Shown here piece by piece: positions 31,222-40,700 of a stretch of 64,000 nucleotides of DNA (the stretch's first letter is position 1; the number at the start of each line of letters is the position of its first letter). Source of the stretch: Pararhizobium polonicum. GTDB lineage: Bacteria > Pseudomonadota > Alphaproteobacteria > Rhizobiales > Rhizobiaceae. Below the pieces are notes generated by a model that did no database searches, was not told the DNA's origin, and saw only the letters and a program-made list of their open reading frames with translations. A program made the translations under genes and the position numbers. The stretch covers positions 124,001-188,000 of the forward strand of contig NZ_LGLV01000004.1 of assembly GCF_001687365.1 (NCBI RefSeq). The letters are read 5' to 3'.

Positions 31222-32321
31222 CATTGCAAGCCGCCATCATCGCCGACGACCTGACGGGCGCGCTCGATACCGGCACCCCTTTCGTGGAAGCCGGCCTGAC
31301 GGTGGCGGTGGCAATCGACGTGGAGGCACTGACCGAGGCGCTCGCACGCGATCCTGATGTCGTCGTGGTCAACACCGCGTCACGGGCGCTTTCCGCTGAT
31401 GAGGCGGCGGAACGGGTCGAGGCGGCTCTTGCCATACTCGGACCGGCAAGGCCGCGCATTCTGTTCAAGAAGATCGATTCCCGGCTCAAGGGCAATATCG
31501 CAGCAGAGAGCATGGCGCTTGCCAAGGCTGCGGACCGCAACCGGATCATCGTCGCTCCCGCCATTCCCGATCAGCAGCGCTTTACCGTCAATGGCGCCGT
31601 CACCGGCCGCGGCGTGGACATCCCATTGCCTATCCGGGCCCTGTTTCCGGCGACCGCCGTGCCGATCAATGTTTACGACGCCTGCACCGATGCCGAGCTG
31701 GACGATCTGGTCCGTACCACCGATTGGCCGGAAGTGATTGCCGTTGGCGCACGCGGCCTCGGCAGTGCCTTTGCCCGTTCGCTGGCACGGTCCGTAACCG
31801 CTCGCCCGGCCTTCTCGCCCTCGACGGAGACCCTCTTGGCTTTCGGATCGCGCGATCCCATCACGATGGCCCAGATCCAGCATCTCCGCGAGAACCGGCA
31901 CATCGCTACCCTCGTGGATGCGGCCGCCGGCGATCTTCCGGCACACTCCATCGCAAAGCTTCCCGCAGTGGCGCGATGCACCGGCGAGGAGACGGCCCGG
32001 CCGGAACGGGTCGCTGCCCGTTTCGCAGAGGGCATTCGCCAGGCGGTAAAGCAAACCCGGCCGGACATCGTGATGATGGGCGGCGGCGACACGGCCCTGG
32101 CTATTCTGCAACAGCTGGGAGTGAACGTCCTGATCCCGGGCGGTGAAATCGAGGCCGGCATTCCCTGGTTCGAGATTGAAGACGCTGATGGCAGGACGTT
32201 CTGCTGCGCCGTCAAATCGGGGGGCTTCGGCAATGTCGATTCTTTGCTAAAACTCGTTCCTGAGAATCTGCTAAGTCAAACGACGTCCAACAGGACAAGG
32301 ATCGAAAAACAGGCGTGGTGA
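31218..32321 (+). CDS. Four-carbon acid sugar kinase (DUF1537 family)
   Basis: 367-residue kinase. The N-terminal substrate domain opens with IIADDLTGALDTGTPF and contains FKKIDSRLKGN; the C-terminal nucleotide domain ends with MGGGDTALAILQQLG and VKSGGFG. The DUF1537 family phosphorylates D-threonate, L-threonate, D-erythronate or 3-oxo-tetronates with ATP. It is translationally coupled to the transporter (ATGA) and belongs functionally with PdxA2, giving a threonate/erythronate 4-phosphate route. Which C4 acid is used cannot be read from sequence. Confidence 0.88.
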   Translation: MTLQAAIIADDLTGALDTGTPFVEAGLTVAVAIDVEALTEALARDPDVVVVNTASRALSADEAAERVEAALAILGPARPRILFKKIDSRLKGNIAAESMALAKAADRNRIIVAPAIPDQQRFTVNGAVTGRGVDIPLPIRALFPATAVPINVYDACTDAELDDLVRTTDWPEVIAVGARGLGSAFARSLARSVTARPAFSPSTETLLAFGSRDPITMAQIQHLRENRHIATLVDAAAGDLPAHSIAKLPAVARCTGEETARPERVAARFAEGIRQAVKQTRPDIVMMGGGDTALAILQQLGVNVLIPGGEIEAGIPWFEIEDADGRTFCCAVKSGGFGNVDSLLKLVPENLLSQTTSNRTRIEKQAW

Positions 32322-32326
32322 AGAAA

Positions 32327-33085
32327 ATGGCGCAAGACGCCCCCTCAATCGGAGAGCCCGGCCCGGGCGCCAAACCAGAGCGCGTCAAATCGGTGAGACT
32401 GGTCGATCGCGTTTTCGATCAGCTGCGCGAACGCATCCGTTCCGGCAATTATCCGCCGGACTCCCGCCTGCCGGGCGAACATGAGCTGGCATCGATCATG
32501 GGCGTCTCCCGCCCCATCGTGCGCGATGCGCTTGGCCGCCTGCGTGAAGAAGGCATGGTCTATTCCCGGCAGGGAGCAGGCACTTTCGTCAGCGCTCAGG
32601 CATCGCCTGCCACTCATCTTGCCTATTCCCCGGTCAAGACCATCGCCGATATCCAGCGCTGCTACGAATTCCGCCTGACGATCGAGCCGGTTGCGGCCTT
32701 CTTTGCCGCGCAGCGACGCGACGATGCCGCCATCCAGAAGATCGCTGCCGCCCTTGCCGATCTGCGCGAGGCGACCAGCCACCAGCTTCACCGTACCGAC
32801 GCCGATTTCGTGTTCCACAGATGCGTCACCGAAGCGGCCAACAACCACTACTACACCGCCTCCATCGAGGCGCTGAAGCCACACATCGCCGTCGGCATGC
32901 ATCTGCATGGCCTGTCGCTGATGGGACCTCGGCTTGGGCTGGAAAAGGTCTTCGAAGAACACAACGCCATTTATCAGGCGATCGCGGATGGCCGCGCCGA
33001 GGATGCGCAGAAGGCCATGCGGCTTCATCTCGAGGGCTCCCGCAATCGCCTCTTCGAAGACCGCGTCCTCGATCTCTCCTTCTGA
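32327..33085 (+). CDS. FadR-type GntR family transcriptional regulator
   Basis: 252-residue regulator. The winged-helix HTH domain (residues about 20-90) contains RLPGEHELASIMGVSRPIVRDALGRLREEGM. The all-helical FCD effector domain has metal-ligand-like residues in RCYEFRLTIEPVAAFFA, DADFVFHRCV and EEHNAIYQAI. I chose ATG 32327; in-frame GTG codons at 32315 and 32318 are alternatives. It is the last gene of the operon and probably represses it until a pathway acid binds the FCD domain. Confidence 0.9.
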   Translation: MAQDAPSIGEPGPGAKPERVKSVRLVDRVFDQLRERIRSGNYPPDSRLPGEHELASIMGVSRPIVRDALGRLREEGMVYSRQGAGTFVSAQASPATHLAYSPVKTIADIQRCYEFRLTIEPVAAFFAAQRRDDAAIQKIAAALADLREATSHQLHRTDADFVFHRCVTEAANNHYYTASIEALKPHIAVGMHLHGLSLMGPRLGLEKVFEEHNAIYQAIADGRAEDAQKAMRLHLEGSRNRLFEDRVLDLSF

Positions 33086-33096
33086 GCAGGCAAAAA

Positions 33097-33134
33097 GAAA
33101 AAGCCAGCGCTCCTTTCGGATGCTGGCTTTTCGA
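33097..33134. terminator. Bidirectional terminator between gntR-type gene and capsule exporter
   Basis: AAAAGCCAGC (33099-33108) pairs perfectly with GCTGGCTTTT (33122-33131) around a 13-base loop. It has an A-run on the left and a T-run on the right, and so can terminate convergent transcription from both sides. Confidence 0.85.
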
Positions 33135-33176
33135 TGCGTATTGGGCACCGCCGCAAGGCGTTGCGCTGTCGAAGGA

Positions 33177-34367
33177 TTACTCGCCGAGCCGTTCGATATT
33201 GCGTGCCGCGCTCGCTGCGCTGCTTGCCGCACCGATCGGGCGTGCGACGATCGACAGGAACTTGACGAAATCGACGGATGGATGGCGCGACGCGTAGATG
33301 ACGTCGCGGCTCTTGACCGGGAAGGTCTGACCGACGATCAGGCTGTCCGGGTGGGTCATGTCGAGACGGTAGACGATCGGGTAACGTCCCTGCCTGTCCG
33401 GGGCCATGCCCTTGTTCAGCATGGCGTTGAAACGTTGATTGCCAAGCAGGCTCATAACGACATCAGGCTCTTCGTAGCGGAAGACGAAATAGCCCTTCGC
33501 GTCGATCGTGTTGTCATTGCCGCCACCGGCAAGCGCCACAGCCTCAAGCAAGTTTAGATCGTTCGCACCGAAATCGACCCGCTTGTTGAGCTTGGTCGAC
33601 CCCAGAACGGTGAAGGTGCGCGGGTCGCGGGTCACGAAAATCTGGTCGCCGGGCTGGACGTTGACGTTTTCCGACGGGTTTTCGATGATCGACTTCAACA
33701 ACGCGGTGCCGGTCTTCTTGCCGCGAACCAGCGTGACATAGGTCTCGTATGGCTGCGCCGACGGGCCGCCGGCCTTGGCGATCACCTCGTTGATGGTTTC
33801 GCTGACCAGGCTGAGAGGCACGACGGAAGAGTGGCCGACGGCACCAGAAACAGTAACGTTGCGTGATGCGGTCGCCATGCTGGTGACGATTACATCCGGT
33901 TCGACGGCCTTCTTGACGAGTGCATCGAGAATAGTCTGACGTGCCTGCTCCAGGGTCTTGCCGGCAAACTGGACCGAGCCGACATAGGGAATCGAGGCCT
34001 TGCCGTTGGGTTGAACCACGAGCTCCAGGTTGGTCTGCTTGGAATCTGTTGTGGAAAACAGTCCGTCGCTGCCGGCTTCGAAGATCGTGACCTTCAACGC
34101 GTCACCGACACCGATAACGACCCGGCCAACGCCGCCGCCGCCGATTCCGAACCGCCGATTGAGCGCGGTTGCCACATAGTCGGAAACAAGACGCGCCGAG
34201 CGCGCATCGACGTCGATGATATCATAGGCGACCGTGTTCTTCCGGCCGAGCTCCTGCCCTGAAAGGCCTGCGTCCTTGGTGATCGTCGAAGAGAGCGGGC
34301 CTTCGCCCGGAACTGCCTGACATCCCGTCAGTAGGGCGCATATCAGGACTGCATTCAAACGGTTCAA
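33177..34367 (-). CDS. rkpU: Polysaccharide export outer-membrane lipoprotein (Wza/KpsD type)
   Basis: 396-residue OPX-family exporter with a lipoprotein signal (MNRLNAVLICALLTGC, acylated Cys16). It has a polysaccharide-export domain (VGVGDALKVTIFEAG to LVVQPNGKASIPYVGSVQFAG) and two SLBB-like repeats (VTVSGAVGHSSVVPLS and TVLGSTKLNKRVDFG). It would form the outer-membrane pore for the capsule. It is divergent from the polyketide synthase gene, the position of rkpU in the S. meliloti K-antigen region. Confidence 0.85.
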   Translation of the reverse strand: MNRLNAVLICALLTGCQAVPGEGPLSSTITKDAGLSGQELGRKNTVAYDIIDVDARSARLVSDYVATALNRRFGIGGGGVGRVVIGVGDALKVTIFEAGSDGLFSTTDSKQTNLELVVQPNGKASIPYVGSVQFAGKTLEQARQTILDALVKKAVEPDVIVTSMATASRNVTVSGAVGHSSVVPLSLVSETINEVIAKAGGPSAQPYETYVTLVRGKKTGTALLKSIIENPSENVNVQPGDQIFVTRDPRTFTVLGSTKLNKRVDFGANDLNLLEAVALAGGGNDNTIDAKGYFVFRYEEPDVVMSLLGNQRFNAMLNKGMAPDRQGRYPIVYRLDMTHPDSLIVGQTFPVKSRDVIYASRHPSVDFVKFLSIVARPIGAASSAASAARNIERLGE

Positions 34368-34778
34368 TTAAAGCACTCCGAAATCGGCGCATAATGGTAT
34401 TTGCAATACCATCGGTGCCGCTGCATTCTAGTAACCGGAATCCCGATCGCCCTTGAAAAGCACAATCATTGTCCCACAACAAGCCATTCAAGGTCACATC
34501 CGCTCAAATAATTTGCAGTGCGCCTTTCCGGCAATAGGTTCTCCACAAGGGTTACGGCGTGTTTCCATAAGTGTTTTGGACAGCCACACACCCCGTGTAT
34601 GTTCGCCAATAGGGTTGAAAGCTAGTGAACATGGGTTAAAAGGACGCTAATATACCGGCGTCAACGTTGGGACGAGGTGATCTCATAGATCGGGAAAAAT
34701 GAGGTTCCGATTGCTTTTTTCGCGTATCAAGTGCAATCAGCAAGACAACTCAAAGCAGTTTAGAGCGTTCGAATAAAC
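34368..34778. promoter_or_regulatory. Divergent promoter region between rkpU and rkpA
   Basis: 411 bp, comparatively A+T-rich, with no gene. It must contain the promoters of the outer-membrane exporter (leftward) and the rkpAGHIJ operon (rightward). The last 21 bp before the rkpA ATG hold GTTTA (34758-34762) and TAAAC (34774-34778), a perfect 5-bp inverted repeat; the Shine-Dalgarno sequence there is weak. I could not assign -10/-35 elements. Confidence 0.5.
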
Positions 34779-37700
34779 ATGACAGTTGAAATCATAGGGC
34801 GCGCATGTCAGGCCCCCGGGGCGAATTCGCCGCAGGCGTTGTTTCGAATTCTACGCCAAGGCAAATGCACCGTCACACGCATACCTTCGGATCGTTGGGA
34901 CCTTGCTCGCTTTTGGCATCCTGTCATTGGCAACCCGGGCAAGACCTATTCCTTTGCCGCCGGCGTGCTCGACAGTATCTATGATTTCGACCCGGCCGTC
35001 TTCGGCATGTCGCAACGCGAAGCCATGTACATGGATCCGCAGCAGCGCGTTCTCCTGCAGCTGGCCTGGCGCGCGCTTGAGGATGCGAATATTTCCATCC
35101 CGTCACTGCATGGGGAAAATGTCGGCGTCTACGTCGGCGCCTCAAGCCTCGACCATGCCAACCTGACCGTCGAGGATCCGGCCGCGGCAGGCCCGTATTT
35201 CATGACCGGAAATACGCTTTCGATCGTTTCCAACCGCATTTCCCATATTTTCGGCCTGAGCGGCCCAAGCATGACGGTCGATACCGCCTGCTCCTCATCG
35301 CTGGTCGCCCTCGATCAGGCGATGCGCGCACTGAACGCCGGTGAAATCGACACGGCCATCGTCGGCGGTGTCAATATCCTTGCGCATCCGCTCCCCTTCG
35401 TCGGCTTCGCCCAGGCGCGCATGCTCTCGCCGGAAGGCCTGTGCCGCGCCTATGACAATGATGGAGCCGGGTACGTGCGTGCCGAAGGCGGCGTCGTTTT
35501 CGTCCTGCGCCGCTCTGACAGGGCACGCCAGGAGAAGGACCGCAGCTACGCCAAGATTGTCGCGACCGGCGTCAATTCAGCCGGGCGCACCAACGGCATT
35601 TCGCTGCCTTCGCGCGAGGCCCAGGCCAATCTGCTGCGCTCGATCTATGAAGGCAACAATATCGATTCCAACCAGGTTGCCTTCGTCGAAGGCCACGGCA
35701 CCGGCACCAAAGTGGGCGACCCTTCCGAAGTCTGGTCGATCGGCACGGTCATCGGCGCCAACCGCCGCGCACCGGTCCCGATCGGTTCGATCAAGTCGAA
35801 TATCGGCCATACGGAGCCGGCGTCCGGCCTGTTCGGCATGCTCAAGGCCGTCATGGCGCTTGAGAACAACTACCTGCCGGCATCGCTGCATTTCGACACG
35901 CCGAATGAGAACATCGATTTCGACGGGCTGAACGTCCGCGTCACCGCGAACCCGATCGAACTCTTGCGCGGCAAGCGCGCGCGCCTTGCCGGCATCAACT
36001 CCTTCGGCTTCGGCGGTGCCAATGCCCATGTCGTCATCAGCGATCCGGACCCCGTTCAGGACGAGCGTAACCGCAACAACGCCACCGGCCATGTCTTCAT
36101 GGCCAGCGCCCATACGGTCAGCAGCCTTGAAGAGCTGCTGAAGTCGTACAAGTCGACCTTCGCCAAGGCTTCCAAGGATGAAGCGCGGGCCGTGATTGCC
36201 GCTTCCGGCGCCAACCGCACGCAGATGCGCCACCGCTTTGCCGCGCGCAGCGACCATCCCGAAGACATCATCCGCGCCATTGCCAGCCATCTCGAAAAGC
36301 CGGCGTCCGATATCGGTGAAACCGGCGAAGCGGTGACCAAGGACGCAAAGGTTGCCTTCGTCTTCTCCGGAAACGGCTCGCAATGGGCCGGCATGGGTGT
36401 CGAGGCCTTCCGCGAGAACCTGCATTTCCGCCAGTGTTTCACGTCGGTCAGCGCACTGTTCAAGTTCCACTCGGATATCGTGCTGACGGACCTGCTCACC
36501 GATCCCGATCTGGACAAGAAGCTTTCCGATACCAAGTTTGCCCAGCCGCTGCTGTTTGCCGTTCAGGCAGCCCTGTCGGATTCACTCGTTGCCATGGGCA
36601 TCAAGCCGACGGCGGTCTTCGGCCATTCCGTCGGCGAAATCGCCGCCGCCTATGCTGCCGGCGCCCTTTCGCTCGTCGACGCGGTTTCGATCGTCGCCAA
36701 GCGTTCGCTGCATCAGGATTTGCTGGCCGGACAGGGCACGATGGCTGCGGCCATGCTCAGCGAAGAGGCGGCAAACGCTTTTGCCAAAGCCCGTGGTCTC
36801 GAACAGATCTGCGTCGCGGCTATCAACGCGCATAACTCGGTGACGATTTCGGGCCCGGCGCACGAGGTTTCCGCCTTCCGCGACGCCGCGCGCAGGGCGA
36901 AAATTCCCGTCCAGATTCTCGACATCAATTATCCGTTCCATCACCCGATCATCGACCGGGCCAAGAAGGCTTTCCTCGCTGACATCCCGGACATTGCGCC
37001 GCGCAAATCCGAACTCGCCTATCTGTCCACCGTCACCGGCGAACGGATGGATGGCACGCAGCTCGATCCGGACTACTGGTGGAAGAACGTCCGCGAACCG
37101 GTCCGCTTCCAGGCCGCCACAGAGGCCGCCATCGAACTCGGCTGCAGCCTGTTCATTGAAATTTCGCCTCGCCCGATCCTGTCGTCCTACCTGAAGGAAA
37201 CGGTCAAGCAGGCATCCATCCCCGGCATGGTCGTTCCGACCTTGCTGCGCGATACCGGCGACAAGGGCCAGGATCCCATCTCGCGCGCCATGGCGCGTGC
37301 TATTGCTCATGGGGCTGCCTTCGACGAAGCGCGCCTGTTCGGCAAGCGCAACGCTTTCGTTCGCCTGCCGAACCTGCCATTCGAGCAGAGCGAACTGCGC
37401 CCGCCATCGACCAGCGATGCGACCGATCTGTTCGGCCGCGGCGCCAAGACGCCTTATACCCTGACGGGCTGGCGCTCTGACCTCAATAGCGGCAGCTGGA
37501 AGAACCATATCGACGCACATCTCTTCCCCGATCTGGCGGAACATGTCGTCGATGGCAAGGCCATCTTGCCCGGCAGCGGTTTCATCGAAATCGCCATCTG
37601 CGCCGCCCAGCAATATTACGGCACCACCGAGGTCGACATCACCAACCTGGAGATCGTGCGACCGCTGGAGCTTGCCGACAACAGGATGATGGAACTTTCG

Positions 37701-40700
37701 ACCATCCTGTCGCCCGAAACCGGCGATATCGAGATCCGCTCGCGTGAGCGTCTCTCCGAAGACGACTGGGCCGTGCATGCGGTGGCACGCAGCCGCAAAC
37801 CTGTCCCCGCAGCCGAGACTCTCTCCGGCAATTTCTTCGCCGGCCTTGAAAAAACGGCAACGGCGACCCCGGCGAAAGCCTATGAGACTGCGCGTCAATT
37901 CGGCCTCGACTACGGTCCGCGCTTCCAGCTGATGTCCAAGGCCGTCTCCTATGGCGACCGGTTCATCGAAGTCGAGCTGAAAGACCCCGAACAGGCGGGC
38001 AATCCCTTCGTTGCCTACAGCCTCAATCCGATTTCCGTGGATGCGACCTTCCATGGACTGGTTGCCCTGTTCGACCGCTTTACCGGCGAAGCCGGCGGCG
38101 CACCCTATATCCCCGTGCGCTTCGGATCGGTGCGCGTCACCAATTCAGGAATGACCGTCAAGCGGGCACTGGTCGAGATCGAACGCATCAGCGCCAATTC
38201 GATCAAGGCGAAATTCCGCTTCTTCGGCAAGGGTGGCGAGGTCATCGCCGCCTTCGACGACTGTCGTTTCCGCCGGACCTATCTGCGCCAGCACAAGACG
38301 CTGGACATGCTGTCCTTCCACTACGAGGCCGTCCCGTCCGACCGTGCCGCGCCACTCGCCGCAGTGGCGCACGCACGTGCACTGCCACTGCCGCTGATTG
38401 CCATCACGGAAGAGAATGGCATCGACAACACGACGCTTCTGTTCAACGCGGCGATCTATCGTGCCTGCCATGAAATCGCGCTCAAGCTCGGCAAGGGAAC
38501 CGCCAGGATCGATACACGGTCGCTTCCCGGCGATTTCGCCTTCCGATGCTTCCTGGCCAACTGCCTCTACGTCCTGGAAGATGCGGGCCTGTGCGAACAC
38601 AAGGCCGGCAGCTGGAAAATCGCAACCGAGTTTTCGCTTCCTCCCGTCGGCGATATCCTCAAGGAACTCTACGGCGAACGCGCCGAGCGCGCCGTCGAAG
38701 CCGTGCTGATCAACAACTCCTACGCGGAAGCGCTCAATCGCATCGACACTCTCTTTGCCTCCGAAATCTCGGGCAACGAGACTGAAGCAGCAGCCAAACC
38801 GCAAGGCTTCATCAGCGACGCAACGCTCGACCATCAGACCGTTCATTCCGAATCGACGCGCCAAAGAATGGACCTGGTGCTGGCCGCGGTTGAAAAGGCG
38901 CTGACAAGCGACGATAGAAAAGCCGATCTTCGGATCGTCGAGGCCGGCACGGTATCTCCCGGCTTCACCCGGAAGCTCGCGACGCTGGCTGCGAAACACA
39001 ATGCCAGCCTGATCGTCGTCGAACCGCGCGAAAACGCCCAGCGCAATCTCGAAATCGCCTTCGAGGAAGATGCCCATGTGCGTGTCCTGAAGAAGGATAC
39101 TTTCGCAACCCTTCCGGCTTTCGATCTCGTCGTCAGCGCTTCCGATACGATTTTCACGCTGATCGACGAAGATGGAGCTATCCGCAACGCGCTGCGCGTC
39201 TGCCTGCAGGAAAATGGCGCTCTTGTTGCCGCCACCAATGCACCGACCGTATTCAGCGACTTTGCCTTCGGATTGACCGAGGGCTGGTTTGCCCGCACCC
39301 AGGCCGTCGAATTCCCGATCGGCAAGCTCGCGACCGTCACGCAATGGCAGAAGGACCTGACCGATCTCGGTTTGCGCCATATTTCTGTCGAAGACCGCGA
39401 ACTGTCGCACGGCAATATCATCACGGTCGAAGCGCAGGGTGGCCAGTTTACCGATACTGCGCAAGCGGCAGACATACAGCCTTCTGACATCTCGAACCCG
39501 GTTCTTGTCCTGCACGAAGGCAGTGCTTCAAGCCTGCACAACGTCTTGCCTTCGGGCAAGGATGCCATCCAGGCGCCCCTTGTCCCGGTTCAACTGACCG
39601 GCGATTTCGATACTGACAAGGAAAAGATTGCCGAGGCTATCGGAGGGCTCAACGAGAAACCGGTACGCGCAGTCTATCTGTCATCCGTAACCTCCGCCGA
39701 CCGCGGCCAGGATTCGGCTGTGTTGCAAAATCGCGTGCTCTCGCTGAGTGCCTTTGCCGAGGCCCTGCGCCAGTATTATTCCAATGGCGAGCCGGCAGCC
39801 GATCATCGTCCACGCCTTGTGATCGCAGCGCCGGGCGGTGCTCCGGTGACGGCGGGAACGCGCAGCAAGGATGCGCCGGGCTCCAGCATCAACAGCGGTC
39901 TGTGGGCGTTCGCCCGCGTGCTGCAGAATGAATATGATATCCTCGATATCCATTCGCTCGATTTCACCGGTCCGAAGGCCGGCGCCGGCAACCAGCTTGC
40001 TGCGGCGATCTCGATACTCGGCGACGAAAATGCAAACCGCGAATGGCTGCTCGACGGAACGAGCGGCATCCTCTCGGAAATTCGTGCCGTTCCCGGTCCG
40101 GTCGATCATGGCCTGCGCAAGACCACCGAATTCAGGGCTGCAACCATCCGCCAGCGCGTCAGCTCCCAGGTCGGGAGTATTGCCTGGGAAGCATCCGAGA
40201 TTCCGCAGGCTGGCCCCGATGACGTTGTCGTTGCGGTTGCCGCGACCGGCTTGAACTTCCGCGATGTCATGTGGGCAATGGGCCTTCTGCCGGAAGAAGC
40301 GCTGGAAGACGGCTTTGCCGGAGCGACGATCGGCATGGAGCTTTCCGGTCATGTCGTGGCCATCGGCAGCGGCGTCAAGGACCTTTCGGTCGGCGACGCG
40401 GTGATGGCGATTGCGCCGGCGGCGTTCTCCACCCATGCCGTCGTTTCGCGGTCGGGCGTTGCCAGACTGCCGGAAACCGTCAGCCCGGTTGCCGCGGCGA
40501 CTGTCCCGGTTGCCTTCCTCACCGCCTATTACGCGATGGTGGAACTTGGCCGCATTCGCGCCGGTGAAACGATCCTCATCCATGGCGCTGCCGGCGGTGT
40601 CGGTCTGGCAGCCCTGCAGGTTGCAAAACTTGCTGGTGCCAAAGTCATCGCCACCGCAGGAACGCACGAGAAACGCCGCTTCCTGAAGATGCTCGGAGCC

